Assembly (NCBI GenBank): GCA_900542615.1
Contig: UQOG01000004.1
Coordinates: forward strand, 1-54,498
Source of the DNA: an uncultured Eubacteriales bacterium
GTDB lineage: Bacteria; Bacillota; Clostridia; Christensenellales; CAG-138
Length of the DNA: 54,498 bases
Direction of reading: 5' to 3'
A program made the position numbers and the translations under genes. Positions 34,946-43,763 of the stretch are shown one piece after another; the first letter of the stretch is position 1; every line of letters begins with the position of its first letter. The notes under the pieces were generated by a model. The model had not been told where the DNA came from. It saw only the letters and a list, made by a program, of their open reading frames with translations, and made no database searches.

Positions 34946-34957
34946 GGTCAAACCTCC

Positions 34958-37360
34958 TTATCCCCGCAGCTCCGCGCCCAGCCGAGCGCGTAGGGCCTTG
35001 ACCAGCGCCTCCATGGCGCCGGAGATGTCCTCATCGGTCAGCGTCCGGTCCTCCGCCCGCAGGGTATAGGAATAGGCCATGCTTTTCTTGCCCTCCGGTA
35101 TTCCCTTCCCCCGGTATACGTCGAACAGGGATACGTTCTCCAGAATCACCTTTACTGGCGCCTGCTCCATGACCTGCTGCACCTGGGCGGCGGTGACGGT
35201 TTCATCCACCACCACGGCGATATCCCGAGGCACCACCGGATACTTGGGCAGCGCCTGATAGGTGACCGCGCCGGGCAGGTTGGCGGTCAGGCCCTGGAAG
35301 GAAATCTCCGCCACATACACCTTCTGGGAAATGCCATAAGCCTTTTGGGTATCCGGATGGATGGCGCCCATCTCGCCGATGGGCTGGCCATTGCGCAGAA
35401 GGATGGCTTTCTGGCCGGGCTGGAAATAGGGGCTGCCGCCGGGCTTTACGGAGAAGGCGCCCATGAGCCCCAGCCGCTCCACACAGGCTTCCACGCAGCC
35501 CTTAAGGGTGAAGAAGTCCTCTTCCTCCCCGGTAAAGGCAAAGCCCAGCATCCTGCGTTCTTCTGGAAGATCCGCATTATTGTCCAGATGCACGTTCCCC
35601 ACCTCAAAGAAGCGGCCCTGGCCGGTTTTCCGGTTGCAATTGAGGGCGATGGACCGAAGCATCCCCGGCACCAGGGTGGTGCGCATCAGGCTTTGATCCT
35701 CCCCAAAGGGATTGAGCAGCTTGACAGCCAGGCGTTTTTCGTCGTCCTCCGGCAGCCGAAGGGCGTTCAAGTCCGCCGGGCCAATGAAGTTGTAATTGTA
35801 CATCTCATAGCAGCCCAACGCCACGCACAAATCCTTGATCCGATCCTCCCGGGCGCATTCCACGCTGGGCCGGCCCTGGAAGGTATCCCCCCGCATGAGG
35901 GTGGGCGGGATGTTATCATAGCCGTAGATCCGGCCTACTTCCTCCGCGATGTCCCAATCGGTTTCGATGCTGCTCTCAATATCCACCCGGTAATGGGGGA
36001 TGGTGACCTCCAGCTTGTCTCCCGCTACCCGGCTGCCGATGTTGATGGTGGACAGCATCTTCGCCATCTCCTCCCCGGAGAAATGGGTATTCAGGATCCG
36101 GTTCACATGGGCGATGTCCGCTTCCACCACCCGGTCCGCCGTATCCACGCTGCATACGTCGATGGCCTGGCCCACCACCTTGCCGGCCTTCAGCTCATCC
36201 ACCAGCTCAATGGCCCGCTGGGCCGCCAGCACGGCGTTCACCGGCTCCACGCCCTTGATGAACCGGGCCGCCGCATCCGTTACGTGGCGCAGCTCCCGGG
36301 TGGTCCTGCGGATGCTGCTGCCCTTGAACACCGCCGCCTCAAACAGTACAGCCTTGGTATGCTCGGTGATCTCGCTGTTTTCGCCGCCCATGACGCCCGC
36401 GATGCCCACGCCCTTGGTGGGGTCTGCGATCAGCAGCATATCCTCCGTGGTCTCCCGCTCCTTGCTGTCCAGGGTGACTACCTTCTCCCCAGGATAGGCC
36501 TTGCGCACTACGATATGCCCATCCGCCACGCACCGCAGGTCAAAGGCGTGCATGGGATGGCCGTATTCCACCATCACATAGTTGGTGATGTCCACGATGT
36601 TGTTGATGGGCCGAAGGCCCACGGCCCGCAGCTTTTTCTGCATCCAGGCGGGGCTGGGCTCAATCTTGATATCCGTTACCACCCGGGCCACATACCGGGG
36701 GCAAAGATCCGGCGCCAGCACCTCCACGGAGGCATAGTCGCTGGCATTCCCCTCCCCCTGGATCTGGCGGATCACAGGCTCCTGGAATTTCTGCCCCAGG
36801 GCGGCCGCCGCCTCCCGGCAGATGCCGATGATGCTGGCGCAATCCGCCCGGTTGGGGGTCAGCTCGATGTCGAACACCACATCGTCCATGCCCAGGGCCT
36901 CCTGGATCCGCTGGCCCAGGGGATGCTCGCCCTGCAAAATCAGGATGCCGTAGACCCCTGCCCCCGGATAGTCCTCCTCGGTAAGGCCCAATTCCTGGCC
37001 GGAACAAAGCATACCGTCGCTATGCACCCCCCGCATCTTGGTGGGGTGGATCTCCAGCCCGCCCACCAGCTTGGCCCCATCCAGGGCCACCGGCACCAGG
37101 GCGCCTTCGAATACGTTCGTTGCCCCGGTGACCACGGTGAGCTTCTCCGGCTGCCCCACGTCGATGGAGCAGATCTGTAGCTTATCCGCATTGGGGTGTT
37201 TGGACAGGGCGTCGATGCGGCCCACCACCGTATGGGTGACCGGCATCTCCGGCTCCACGGCGGCGGTCTCGAACCCCCGCCACATCATCAATTCCACGAA
37301 GCGGTCAACGCTTACGTTGAAATCCACATATTCCTTGAGCCATTTGAGCGGCAATTTCAT
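34958..37360 (-). CDS. pheT: Phenylalanyl-tRNA synthetase beta subunit
   Basis: An 800-residue subunit of the (alpha-beta)2 enzyme that charges tRNA-Phe. It has an N-terminal EMAP-like tRNA-binding domain (residues about 40-150, SKHPNADKLQIC), B3/B4 editing domain, B5 domain, a core catalytic-like domain, and a C-terminal anticodon-binding FDX-ACB domain (KYPVVPRDIAVVVDE). The length is standard. It is 18 bp downstream of pheS in the T-box-controlled operon. Confidence 0.97.
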   Translation of the reverse strand: MKLPLKWLKEYVDFNVSVDRFVELMMWRGFETAAVEPEMPVTHTVVGRIDALSKHPNADKLQICSIDVGQPEKLTVVTGATNVFEGALVPVALDGAKLVGGLEIHPTKMRGVHSDGMLCSGQELGLTEEDYPGAGVYGILILQGEHPLGQRIQEALGMDDVVFDIELTPNRADCASIIGICREAAAALGQKFQEPVIRQIQGEGNASDYASVEVLAPDLCPRYVARVVTDIKIEPSPAWMQKKLRAVGLRPINNIVDITNYVMVEYGHPMHAFDLRCVADGHIVVRKAYPGEKVVTLDSKERETTEDMLLIADPTKGVGIAGVMGGENSEITEHTKAVLFEAAVFKGSSIRRTTRELRHVTDAAARFIKGVEPVNAVLAAQRAIELVDELKAGKVVGQAIDVCSVDTADRVVEADIAHVNRILNTHFSGEEMAKMLSTINIGSRVAGDKLEVTIPHYRVDIESSIETDWDIAEEVGRIYGYDNIPPTLMRGDTFQGRPSVECAREDRIKDLCVALGCYEMYNYNFIGPADLNALRLPEDDEKRLAVKLLNPFGEDQSLMRTTLVPGMLRSIALNCNRKTGQGRFFEVGNVHLDNNADLPEERRMLGFAFTGEEEDFFTLKGCVEACVERLGLMGAFSVKPGGSPYFQPGQKAILLRNGQPIGEMGAIHPDTQKAYGISQKVYVAEISFQGLTANLPGAVTYQALPKYPVVPRDIAVVVDETVTAAQVQQVMEQAPVKVILENVSLFDVYRGKGIPEGKKSMAYSYTLRAEDRTLTDEDISGAMEALVKALRARLGAELRG

Positions 37361-37378
37361 GCTATTTCTCCCCCTTCC

Positions 37379-38401
37379 TTAGAACTGCCGGAGGAACCGG
37401 GCGTCGTTCTCATACTCCAGCCGGATATCCGTAATGCCGTGTTTCAGGTTGGTGATCCGGTCCACGCCCACGCCGAAGGCTACGCCCTTCCATTCCTTGG
37501 GGTCCAGGCCGCAGTTTTCGATGATATGGGGGTTGGATACGCCGCAGCCCAGGATCTCCAGCCAGCCGGTACCCTTGCAGGCCCGGCAGCCCTTGCCGCC
37601 GCACAGGGTGCAGCTGATATCCACCTCGGCGGAAGGCTCCGTAAAGGGGAAATAGCTGGGCCGGAACCGCATACGCACATCGTCTCCGAATACCGCATGG
37701 ATAAAGGTGAGCAAAATGCCCTTCAGGTCCGCCAGGGTAATCTCCCGGTCCACCACAAAGCCCTCGATCTGCATGAACACAGGGCTGTGGCTGGCGTCCA
37801 CCTCGTCCACCCGGAACACCCGGCCCGGCATGATCAGCCGGAAGGGGGGCTTCACGTTCAGCAGCGCCCGGGCTTCGCAGGGGCTGGTATGGGTCCGCAG
37901 CACCACCCGGTCGTTTACGTAGAAGGTATCCTGCATATCCCGGGCAGGATGGTCCAGGGGCAGGTTCAGCTTGGTGAAGTTATAGTCGTCATACTCCACC
38001 TCCGGTCCCTCGTAGGTGGTGAAGCCCATGCCCACCAATGCGTCCCGGATCTCCCGATAGGTTTGGGTCATGGGATGCAGCCTACCCAGGGCCCGGCCGG
38101 GTTTGCCGGGCTCCGTCACGTCCAGGGCTTCCTTCTCAAACCGCAGGGCTTGCATCTTCTCCCCGATCACAGCCTTGCGCTTGGCCAATTCCGCCTCTAA
38201 CTCTTTCTTGACCGTATTGGCAGCCTGGCCCAGCTTCGCCCGCTCGTCCTTGCTCAACTGGCCCATGCCCCTCAAAATACCCGTCAAGGCGCCGTTGCGC
38301 CCCAGGATGGATACGTTGATCTCGTCCAGCTCCGCCCCATCCCGGGCTGCCTGCAGCCGGGCCAGGGTCTCCTGGCGGATCTTTTCCAATGCCTCTGTCA
38401 T
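37379..38401 (-). CDS. pheS: Phenylalanyl-tRNA synthetase alpha subunit
   Basis: A 340-residue catalytic subunit, a class II synthetase. It has an N-terminal coiled coil, then motif 2 around RTHTSPCEARAL, FRPSYFPFTEPSAEVDI, and the C-terminal motif 3 (GVAFGVGVDRIT). The frame reaches 38476 into the T-box, but GGAGGAAGGCT precedes the ATG at 38401. It is controlled by the T-box leader directly upstream. Confidence 0.97.
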   Translation of the reverse strand: MTEALEKIRQETLARLQAARDGAELDEINVSILGRNGALTGILRGMGQLSKDERAKLGQAANTVKKELEAELAKRKAVIGEKMQALRFEKEALDVTEPGKPGRALGRLHPMTQTYREIRDALVGMGFTTYEGPEVEYDDYNFTKLNLPLDHPARDMQDTFYVNDRVVLRTHTSPCEARALLNVKPPFRLIMPGRVFRVDEVDASHSPVFMQIEGFVVDREITLADLKGILLTFIHAVFGDDVRMRFRPSYFPFTEPSAEVDISCTLCGGKGCRACKGTGWLEILGCGVSNPHIIENCGLDPKEWKGVAFGVGVDRITNLKHGITDIRLEYENDARFLRQF

Positions 38402-38403
38402 AG

Positions 38404-38670
38404 CCTTCCTCCATCTGTCTCCATAAAATTGAAAGCGCGCCCGTCCCAAGGGACGAAGGCGCGCTCGTGGTACCACCCTATTTCACCCCGCCAACACGGG
38501 GCCTTTTCCGCTATATCGGGCTTACCCGGCGCCAACTACGCACCCCAAATGGGGCTTCCCCGGCGCGGCTCGGGAGGGAACTGATGCCGCGTGCCTGTGG
38601 AGGCCATCTCAGCCGCCGGCCCTCTCTTGGCCACAGGATACGCCGCTTTTCTCCGTCAATGCCGTTATTC
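38404..38670 (-). promoter_or_regulatory. T-box leader (tRNA-Phe) controlling pheST
   Basis: On the minus strand, the T-box sequence GGGTGGTACCACG is at 38466-38478. It is followed by a terminator stem AGCGCGCC...GGCGCGCT (38434-38465) and TTTCAATTTT. Upstream is a long Stem I region with an AAGAGAGG element and a GGCGGCTGAGA element. The likely specifier codon is TTC at 38578-38580, in the context CAGTTCCCTCC, which reads Phe and agrees with the gene. Uncharged tRNA-Phe should favour the antiterminator. Confidence 0.92.
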
Positions 38671-38676
38671 TTGGGT

Positions 38677-38705
38677 ATTTTAGCACATTACACCGCCGAA
38701 AGCAA
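38677..38705 (-). promoter_or_regulatory. Promoter of the T-box pheST operon
   Basis: On the minus strand, TTGCTT (38700-38705), a 17-bp spacer and TAAAAT (38677-38682) with TGC before it. Confidence 0.75.
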
Positions 38706-38745
38706 GGCTTCCCGGGCAGAATTCCCAGCTTTTCCCCGGCGTTCC

Positions 38746-40329
38746 TCAATCCCATTTCTTCAGCAGGGCGTCTAGATCCGCTCCCAGCTTTTGTGCCCGC
38801 TCCCCCTGGGCGCCGGCGGCCAGCTGCATGAGCTTTGCCATACGGGAGAGCAGGCTCTCCATGGTGGATACCGAGGCTTCCGCCTGGCGCTTGAGCTGCA
38901 CCGACGGCTCCCGCTGCACGCTGCCGGTACCCAGGTCAAAGGCTTCAAACATCTCCGGCACGGAAACGGTATACCCCAGGGAACGTACTGCGGCGGCAAA
39001 GCCGTCGATCACGTCCTTTTCGCCGTGTACCAGGAATACCCGGGTAGGCTTTTGGGGGATCTTCTGGAGCCATTGGAGCATCTCGTCCCGGCCCGCGTGG
39101 CCGGAAAATCCGGCAATCTGCACGATGTTAGCGTTAACGATCACCTGCTCGCCAAACATCTTGACCCGTTTGGCGCCATCCACCAGCAGCCGTCCCAGGG
39201 TGCCCACCGCCTGGTAGCCGGCAAAGACGATGGTGCTATCCGCCCGGTAAAGGTTATGCTTCAGGTGGTGCCGGATGCGGCCCGCGTCGCACATGCCCGA
39301 GGAGGAAATGATGATGTTGCAGCCGGGCTGGGTATTGATCAGCTTGCTCTCCTCGGCGGTCTGGGCGATGCGCAGGGTGGGGAACTCGAACAGGTCCCCT
39401 TCCCGGGACATCTCCAGGGCTTCCTGGTCGTAGTTTTCCTTGGTGCAGTTTTCATAGATCCGGGTGGCCTTGATGCCCAGGGGGCTATCCAAATACACCG
39501 GCACCCGCTCCAGCCCCGGCACCGTGCCCTCTATGAGCATCCGCTTGATATAATACAGCAGCTCCTGGGTACGGCCCACCGCAAAGGCGGGGATCACGAT
39601 ATTGCCCCCCCGGGCGATGCCCGCCCGCAGCACGGCGGCGAACTCGGCTTCCTTTTCCGCGTCGGTGGTCACTTCATGGTTCCGGTCCCCATAGGTGCTT
39701 TCCATCACCAGGTAATCCGCCCCTTCCACGATGTCCGGGTCGTTGATGATGGGCCGGTCTCCCCGGCCAAGGTCCCCGGAAAAGGCCACGCGAACGGTTT
39801 TATCTTCCTCGGTGATCCACACCTCGATGGCCGCGCTGCCCATCAGATGGCCCACGTTGGTAAAGCGGGCCTTTACGCCCGGGCAAACCTCCACCACCGT
39901 GCCATAGGGGATGCTTTTGAACCGTTCGCAGGCGATGGCTGCATCCTTGGCGCTATACAGGGGCTCCGCCGGCGGCTTGCCGGCCCGCAGGTTTTTACGG
40001 GACTGTTCCTCCGCGTCCTGCTCTTGGATGTGGGCGCTGTCCGCCAGCATGATCTCGCACAGCTTGGCCGTGGCGCTGGTGCTATAAATGGGGCCCGAAA
40101 AGCCGCGCTTGGTCAATAGGGGGACCAGCCCTGTGTGATCGATATGGGCATGGGTCACCAGTAGGGCCGTAATCTCATGGGGGTCAAAGGGGAACTCCCC
40201 GTTTGGCATTGCTTTCTCGTCGGCCCCCTGGCGCATACCGCAATCTACCAGGATGTTGCCGCCCGAAAACTGGATCAGATGGCAGGAACCCGTCACCGTC
40301 TGGGCCGCGCCGCAAAATTTGATTTTCAT
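38746..40329 (-). CDS. Beta-CASP metallo-beta-lactamase-fold RNase-like protein
   Basis: A 527-residue protein of the CPSF73/beta-CASP group, acting on RNA in known relatives. The metal motif is HAHIDHTG, with further ligands in NVGHLMGSA and FSGDLGR. The beta-CASP part contains PAFAVGRTQELLYY, ISSSGMCDAGR and a final metal histidine in SGHAGRDEM. The C-terminal 70 residues are an extra helical segment rich in Leu, Glu and Ala. AAGGAGCG precedes the ATG. It is not RNase J, which has a different layout, and the RNA target is unknown. Confidence 0.88.
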   Translation of the reverse strand: MKIKFCGAAQTVTGSCHLIQFSGGNILVDCGMRQGADEKAMPNGEFPFDPHEITALLVTHAHIDHTGLVPLLTKRGFSGPIYSTSATAKLCEIMLADSAHIQEQDAEEQSRKNLRAGKPPAEPLYSAKDAAIACERFKSIPYGTVVEVCPGVKARFTNVGHLMGSAAIEVWITEEDKTVRVAFSGDLGRGDRPIINDPDIVEGADYLVMESTYGDRNHEVTTDAEKEAEFAAVLRAGIARGGNIVIPAFAVGRTQELLYYIKRMLIEGTVPGLERVPVYLDSPLGIKATRIYENCTKENYDQEALEMSREGDLFEFPTLRIAQTAEESKLINTQPGCNIIISSSGMCDAGRIRHHLKHNLYRADSTIVFAGYQAVGTLGRLLVDGAKRVKMFGEQVIVNANIVQIAGFSGHAGRDEMLQWLQKIPQKPTRVFLVHGEKDVIDGFAAAVRSLGYTVSVPEMFEAFDLGTGSVQREPSVQLKRQAEASVSTMESLLSRMAKLMQLAAGAQGERAQKLGADLDALLKKWD

Positions 40330-40593
40330 GGGCCACGCTCCTTATTTATTTTTAGAATCTTTCCCTCCGCCTGCAAGGGATGGCCAGCGGGTTCCCGAAG
40401 GTCTTGACGCAGCCGTTTCCAGCTGGATTCCGGGATGGCTTCCGCATTGCCGTTCCCACGGGGCAGGCCGCAAGAATGTGGTTCACCGGTTCCATTTTAA
40501 GCAGCAATGCGAATTCGCGGAACAGCAACGCAGGAACGGGCCGACACATGCCCTTTTTTCGGCCTATCGCGCCTTATATACGAAGGGTATGCA

Positions 40594-40605
40594 TTTATTA
40601 TACCA
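40594..40605 (-). promoter_or_regulatory. Extended -10 promoter for the beta-CASP gene
   Basis: On the minus strand, TGG-TATAAT with the hexamer at 40597-40602. The -35 region is A/T-rich but has no clear hexamer. Confidence 0.5.
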
Positions 40606-40735
40606 TTTCCCCAAATAAAAAAGATGAACTTTTCGGGGCGAAACTGTGGGGAAACCGCCGCCTTTTCAAATCGCAGCCGCAGCGATCCATCCATTCTTCC
40701 TTTTCTAACCGCACTGTGCGTTTTCATAAGGAAAA

Positions 40736-40761
40736 GGGCGAACGCGTAAGTTCACCCTTTC
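40736..40761 (-). terminator. Terminator of the SEC-C gene
   Basis: On the minus strand, AAGGGTGAAC and GTTCGCCCTT form a stem followed by TTCCTTAT. It begins about 10 bp past the stop. Confidence 0.6.
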
Positions 40762-40770
40762 TGAACAACT

Positions 40771-41274
40771 TTATTTATCCTTGCCGCAGCACTTTTTATA
40801 TTTTTTTCCGCTGCCGCAGGGGCAGGGATCGTTGCGGTTGGGCTCCTGCTGCTTAACATACATCTTGGAGGAGCGGAACTCCATGGTGATCTCCTTGCGG
40901 CGCTCCGGCGTAAGGATAGGCTCCCACTGGGGCAGGTTATAGAGCCAATCCGCCTTGCAGTCCAGCATGTTAAAATACAGCTTTTCATAATCGATGTCCA
41001 GCTCGATCTTGCTGCCGCTCTTAAGGCTGTCCAGCTTCAGCTCCTTTTTTAGGCTGGTATTGATGCCGTCCAAGAAACCCAGGAAGGTGACCTCGTCCAT
41101 GTGGAATTCTTCCGCCAGCTCCGAGACCTTGCCGCTGTAGGTATGCTGATAATTCCCCAGGATGGTTTTATAGTTTTCCGTTTCCAGGGCAAAGTATTCC
41201 TTCCAGAACTTTTTGGCCTCCCCGGGGGTGCGTTCCACATCCGCGATGGCCTGCCATTCACTGAATAAACTCAT
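40771..41274 (-). CDS. SEC-C metal-binding domain protein
   Basis: A 167-residue protein ending in a SEC-C zinc motif, C-P-C-G-S-G-x-K-Y-K-K-C-C, the same motif as the SecA C-terminus. The first 140 residues are helical and charged and match SEC-C proteins of Clostridia of unknown function. AGGAGAACAGAC precedes the ATG. SEC-C motifs bind zinc and, in SecA, contact SecB or ribosomes. It sits downstream of a terminator for idh and has its own terminator, so it is probably expressed alone. Confidence 0.85.
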   Translation of the reverse strand: MSLFSEWQAIADVERTPGEAKKFWKEYFALETENYKTILGNYQHTYSGKVSELAEEFHMDEVTFLGFLDGINTSLKKELKLDSLKSGSKIELDIDYEKLYFNMLDCKADWLYNLPQWEPILTPERRKEITMEFRSSKMYVKQQEPNRNDPCPCGSGKKYKKCCGKDK

Positions 41275-41299
41275 GTCTGTTCTCCTGTTTCTGGTATTT

Positions 41300-41322
41300 T
41301 AAGGGCGGCCGAAGCCGCCCCC
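41300..41322 (-). terminator. Terminator of the glmU-like/murF/ddl/idh operon
   Basis: On the minus strand, GGGCGGC-TTCG-GCCGCCC is followed by TTAAAATA. It lies about 30 bp past the idh stop. Confidence 0.65.
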
Positions 41323-41352
41323 GTTGACGTTCCTTTATAGATATACCAAAGA

Positions 41353-42564
41353 TCAGGCTGCCGCGTCAAGAAATTCTTTTACCTTGCGAATAAAATCTTC
41401 GGTGTTGAGCACCGTGATGTTATCCATTTCCGCCAGCGCGGCCAGGTCTTTGGTCATAAAGCCTGCGCTGATGGTATCCAAAGCCGCCTTCTCCAGCCGG
41501 TTCGCAAAATCCACAAGCTCCTGGATCCCATCCAGCTCGCCCCGCTTGCGCAGCGCCCCCGTCCAGGCAAAGAGGGTGGCCATGGAGTTGGTGGAGGTCT
41601 CCTCCCCCTGCTGGTGCCGGTAATAATGCTTGGTCACCGTGCCGTGGGCGGCTTCGTATTCATAGTTGCCCTCCGGGGATACCAGTACGCTGGTCATCAT
41701 GGCCAGGGAACCAAAGGCCGTTGCCACCATGTCGCTCATCACGTCGCCGTCGTAATTCTTGCAGGCCCAGATAAAGCCGCCGTTGGAGCGGATGACCCGG
41801 GCGACCGCGTCATCGATGAGGGTATAGAAGTAGGTGATCCCCGCCTCCTTGAACTGAGCCGCATATTCTGCTTGATAGATGTCTTCGAAAATATCCTTGA
41901 AGGTGTGATCGTACTTTTTCGAAATGGTATCCTTGGCGGAGAACCACAGATCCTGCTTGGTGGATAGGGCGTAGTTGAAGCAGGCCCGGGCAAAGCTCTG
42001 GATGGAATCGTCCTTGTTATACATGCCCATCAGCACGCCGGGGGTCTTGAACTCGAACACGGTTTCATGGAACAGCTCCTTGCCCGAAGCGTCGGTAAAG
42101 GTGATCTCCGCCTTGCCGGGGCCGGGGACCCGGAACTCGCTGCAGCGATAAATGTCCCCGTATGCGTGACGGGCAATGGTGATGGGCTTGGTCCAGCTGC
42201 GCACAGAGGGCTTGAGGCAGGGCAGCATAATGGGCGCCCGGAACACGGTGCCGTCCAGGATGGCACGGATGGTGCCGTTGGGGCTTTTGTACATGCGCTT
42301 GAGGTTGTATTCTTCCACCCGCTGGGAATTGGGGGTAATTGTGGCGCATTTGACGCCGACCCCGTACTTTTTCACGGCCTCCGCCGCCTGTACGGTGATC
42401 TGGTCGTCGGTGGCGTCCCGGGAAGGAAGTCCCAAATCATAGTATTCGGTCTTTAGATCCACATAGGGCTCCAGCAGATGGGTTTTGATCATCTGCCAGA
42501 TGATGCGGGTCATTTCATCGCCGTCCATCTCGACAAGGGGGGTCCTCATTTGAATTTTACGCAT
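41353..42564 (-). CDS. icd: NADP-dependent isocitrate dehydrogenase
   Basis: A 403-residue enzyme of the type II, homodimeric IDH group, which converts isocitrate to 2-oxoglutarate and NADPH. The N-terminus has PLVEMDGDEMTRIIW. ITPNSQRVEE, the substrate loop SPNGTIRAILDG, and NYDGDVMSD (metal Asp) follow. AAGGAG lies 6 bp before the ATG at 42564. It is the last gene of the operon, 10 bp after ddl. In anaerobes the enzyme mainly supplies 2-oxoglutarate for glutamate, so its place with wall genes may reflect glutamate demand for peptidoglycan. Confidence 0.95.
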   Translation of the reverse strand: MRKIQMRTPLVEMDGDEMTRIIWQMIKTHLLEPYVDLKTEYYDLGLPSRDATDDQITVQAAEAVKKYGVGVKCATITPNSQRVEEYNLKRMYKSPNGTIRAILDGTVFRAPIMLPCLKPSVRSWTKPITIARHAYGDIYRCSEFRVPGPGKAEITFTDASGKELFHETVFEFKTPGVLMGMYNKDDSIQSFARACFNYALSTKQDLWFSAKDTISKKYDHTFKDIFEDIYQAEYAAQFKEAGITYFYTLIDDAVARVIRSNGGFIWACKNYDGDVMSDMVATAFGSLAMMTSVLVSPEGNYEYEAAHGTVTKHYYRHQQGEETSTNSMATLFAWTGALRKRGELDGIQELVDFANRLEKAALDTISAGFMTKDLAALAEMDNITVLNTEDFIRKVKEFLDAAA

Positions 42565-42574
42565 GGGCATCTCC

Positions 42575-43738
42575 TTATTTTTTTGTTATTTTTGCGCCGG
42601 ATATGGCCTTATTCAGGATATCCGAGCGAAATGCAAAACTAGACGCTTGCTTCTCCTCCAGCCCCTGCTGGGCATACGCCACCAATTTATCCACCAATGC
42701 CGCGAAGGGAATCCCCATGGGTTCGTATAGATAAAATGCGAAAGAACCTGGGATGGTATTGATTTCGTTAATATAAACCTGCTCCCCTTCCAGGATATAG
42801 TCCACCCGGACCACGCCCTTGCACTCCAGCATACGGAATACCGCCACCGTATAGTCCTGGATCCGCTTGGTCAGCTCCGGGGAAATGGGGGCGGGGATCT
42901 GGCGGCTTAGGCTCTTCATGCCCTTGCCGTCCCCCCGGATATACTTCTCCTCAAAGGTGAGGAAGGCATCCCAACAGGCGGGCTGCTCGCAAAGGGAAGG
43001 CAAGGCCTCTCGGCTATTGCCCAGGCAGGCGCAGTTGATCTCCACCGGATGCTCCACCGCCCGCTCGATAAGGATCCGCCGGTCAAAGCTGACGGCCACC
43101 TCCATGGCCTGGCGGAATCCATCCGGGTCCACGGCTTTGCCGATGCCGATGGAGCTGCCCAAATTGGCGGGCTTGATGAACATGGGATAGCCGATCTCCT
43201 GTTCCGCCCGCTCCTGTACCGCCTGGGGATCCTGCTGCCATTCCGCCCGGTTGCAATATACGGCGGGCAGCACCGGCAGGCCCATGCTCTTGAACACGGC
43301 CTTCATCACGATCTTATCCATGCCCACGGCGCTGCCCACCAGGCCGCAGCTGGAATAGGGGATATCCGCCAGCTCCATCAGCCCCTGCACCGTGCCGTCC
43401 TCCCCATGCATCCCGTGGAGGGCTAAGATGGCGCAATCCAGCCCGCAGACCCGCTGGGCCTTGCCAAAAAGGCCGCCGCCAAAGCTATACAGGGCGTTGT
43501 GGCCGGGCTCCGGAGGCAAAAACACCCGGGTCAAACCTTTCTGCTGGGGATCGAAATCCCGGTAGGTCTTTACGTCCCGCAAGGGCTCCCCCACATACCA
43601 GGCCCCGGAACGGGCGATATAGATGGGAAACGCATGGTATTTGCTTTTATCCGCGTTTTCCAATATTTGCAAGCCGCTGATTATGGATACGTCATGCTCG
43701 GAAGCCCGGCTTCCGAAGATCACCCCTAATTCCATCAT
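42575..43738 (-). CDS. D-alanine-D-alanine ligase family (ATP-grasp)
   Basis: A 387-residue ATP-grasp ligase. It has GSRASEHDVSIISG at the N-terminus, ALHGMHGEDGTVQG, the K in MFIKPANLGSSIGI, RVDYILEG and NEINTIPGSFAFYLYEP. The C-terminal block differs from typical Ddl, which reads NT-PGFT. The loop that carries the substrate-specific Tyr in DdlB reads SRQIPAPI here, with Arg at that place by my hand alignment. D-Ala-D-Ala is still the most likely product, but an altered C-terminal residue is possible. It lies 25 bp after the Mur ligase. Confidence 0.8.
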   Translation of the reverse strand: MMELGVIFGSRASEHDVSIISGLQILENADKSKYHAFPIYIARSGAWYVGEPLRDVKTYRDFDPQQKGLTRVFLPPEPGHNALYSFGGGLFGKAQRVCGLDCAILALHGMHGEDGTVQGLMELADIPYSSCGLVGSAVGMDKIVMKAVFKSMGLPVLPAVYCNRAEWQQDPQAVQERAEQEIGYPMFIKPANLGSSIGIGKAVDPDGFRQAMEVAVSFDRRILIERAVEHPVEINCACLGNSREALPSLCEQPACWDAFLTFEEKYIRGDGKGMKSLSRQIPAPISPELTKRIQDYTVAVFRMLECKGVVRVDYILEGEQVYINEINTIPGSFAFYLYEPMGIPFAALVDKLVAYAQQGLEEKQASSFAFRSDILNKAISGAKITKK

Positions 43739-43763
43739 GTCAGGTATTCCTCCCTACCTCGCG

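Larger units (their letters stand above)
40330..40770. other. Intergenic region with a long 5' leader for the beta-CASP gene
   Basis: About 440 bp. It contains an extended -10 promoter at 40597-40602 pointing to the beta-CASP gene, which leaves a leader of about 260 nt. I see no recognised riboswitch in the leader. The SEC-C gene terminator lies at the far end. Confidence 0.5.

Noticed and set aside
35345..37180. A 611-codon plus-strand open frame
   Set aside because: It is antisense to pheT, which is a full-length clear homologue. Long shadow frames are expected in GC-rich DNA. The product is His/Gly/Ala-rich with no known domain.
38791..40119. A 442-codon plus-strand open frame
   Set aside because: It is antisense to the beta-CASP gene and has no ribosome binding site or recognisable product.
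42575..43738. Vancomycin-type D-Ala-D-Lac ligase
   Set aside because: The VanA-type His loop is not seen and no vanH or vanX gene is nearby. The specificity is simply unclear.
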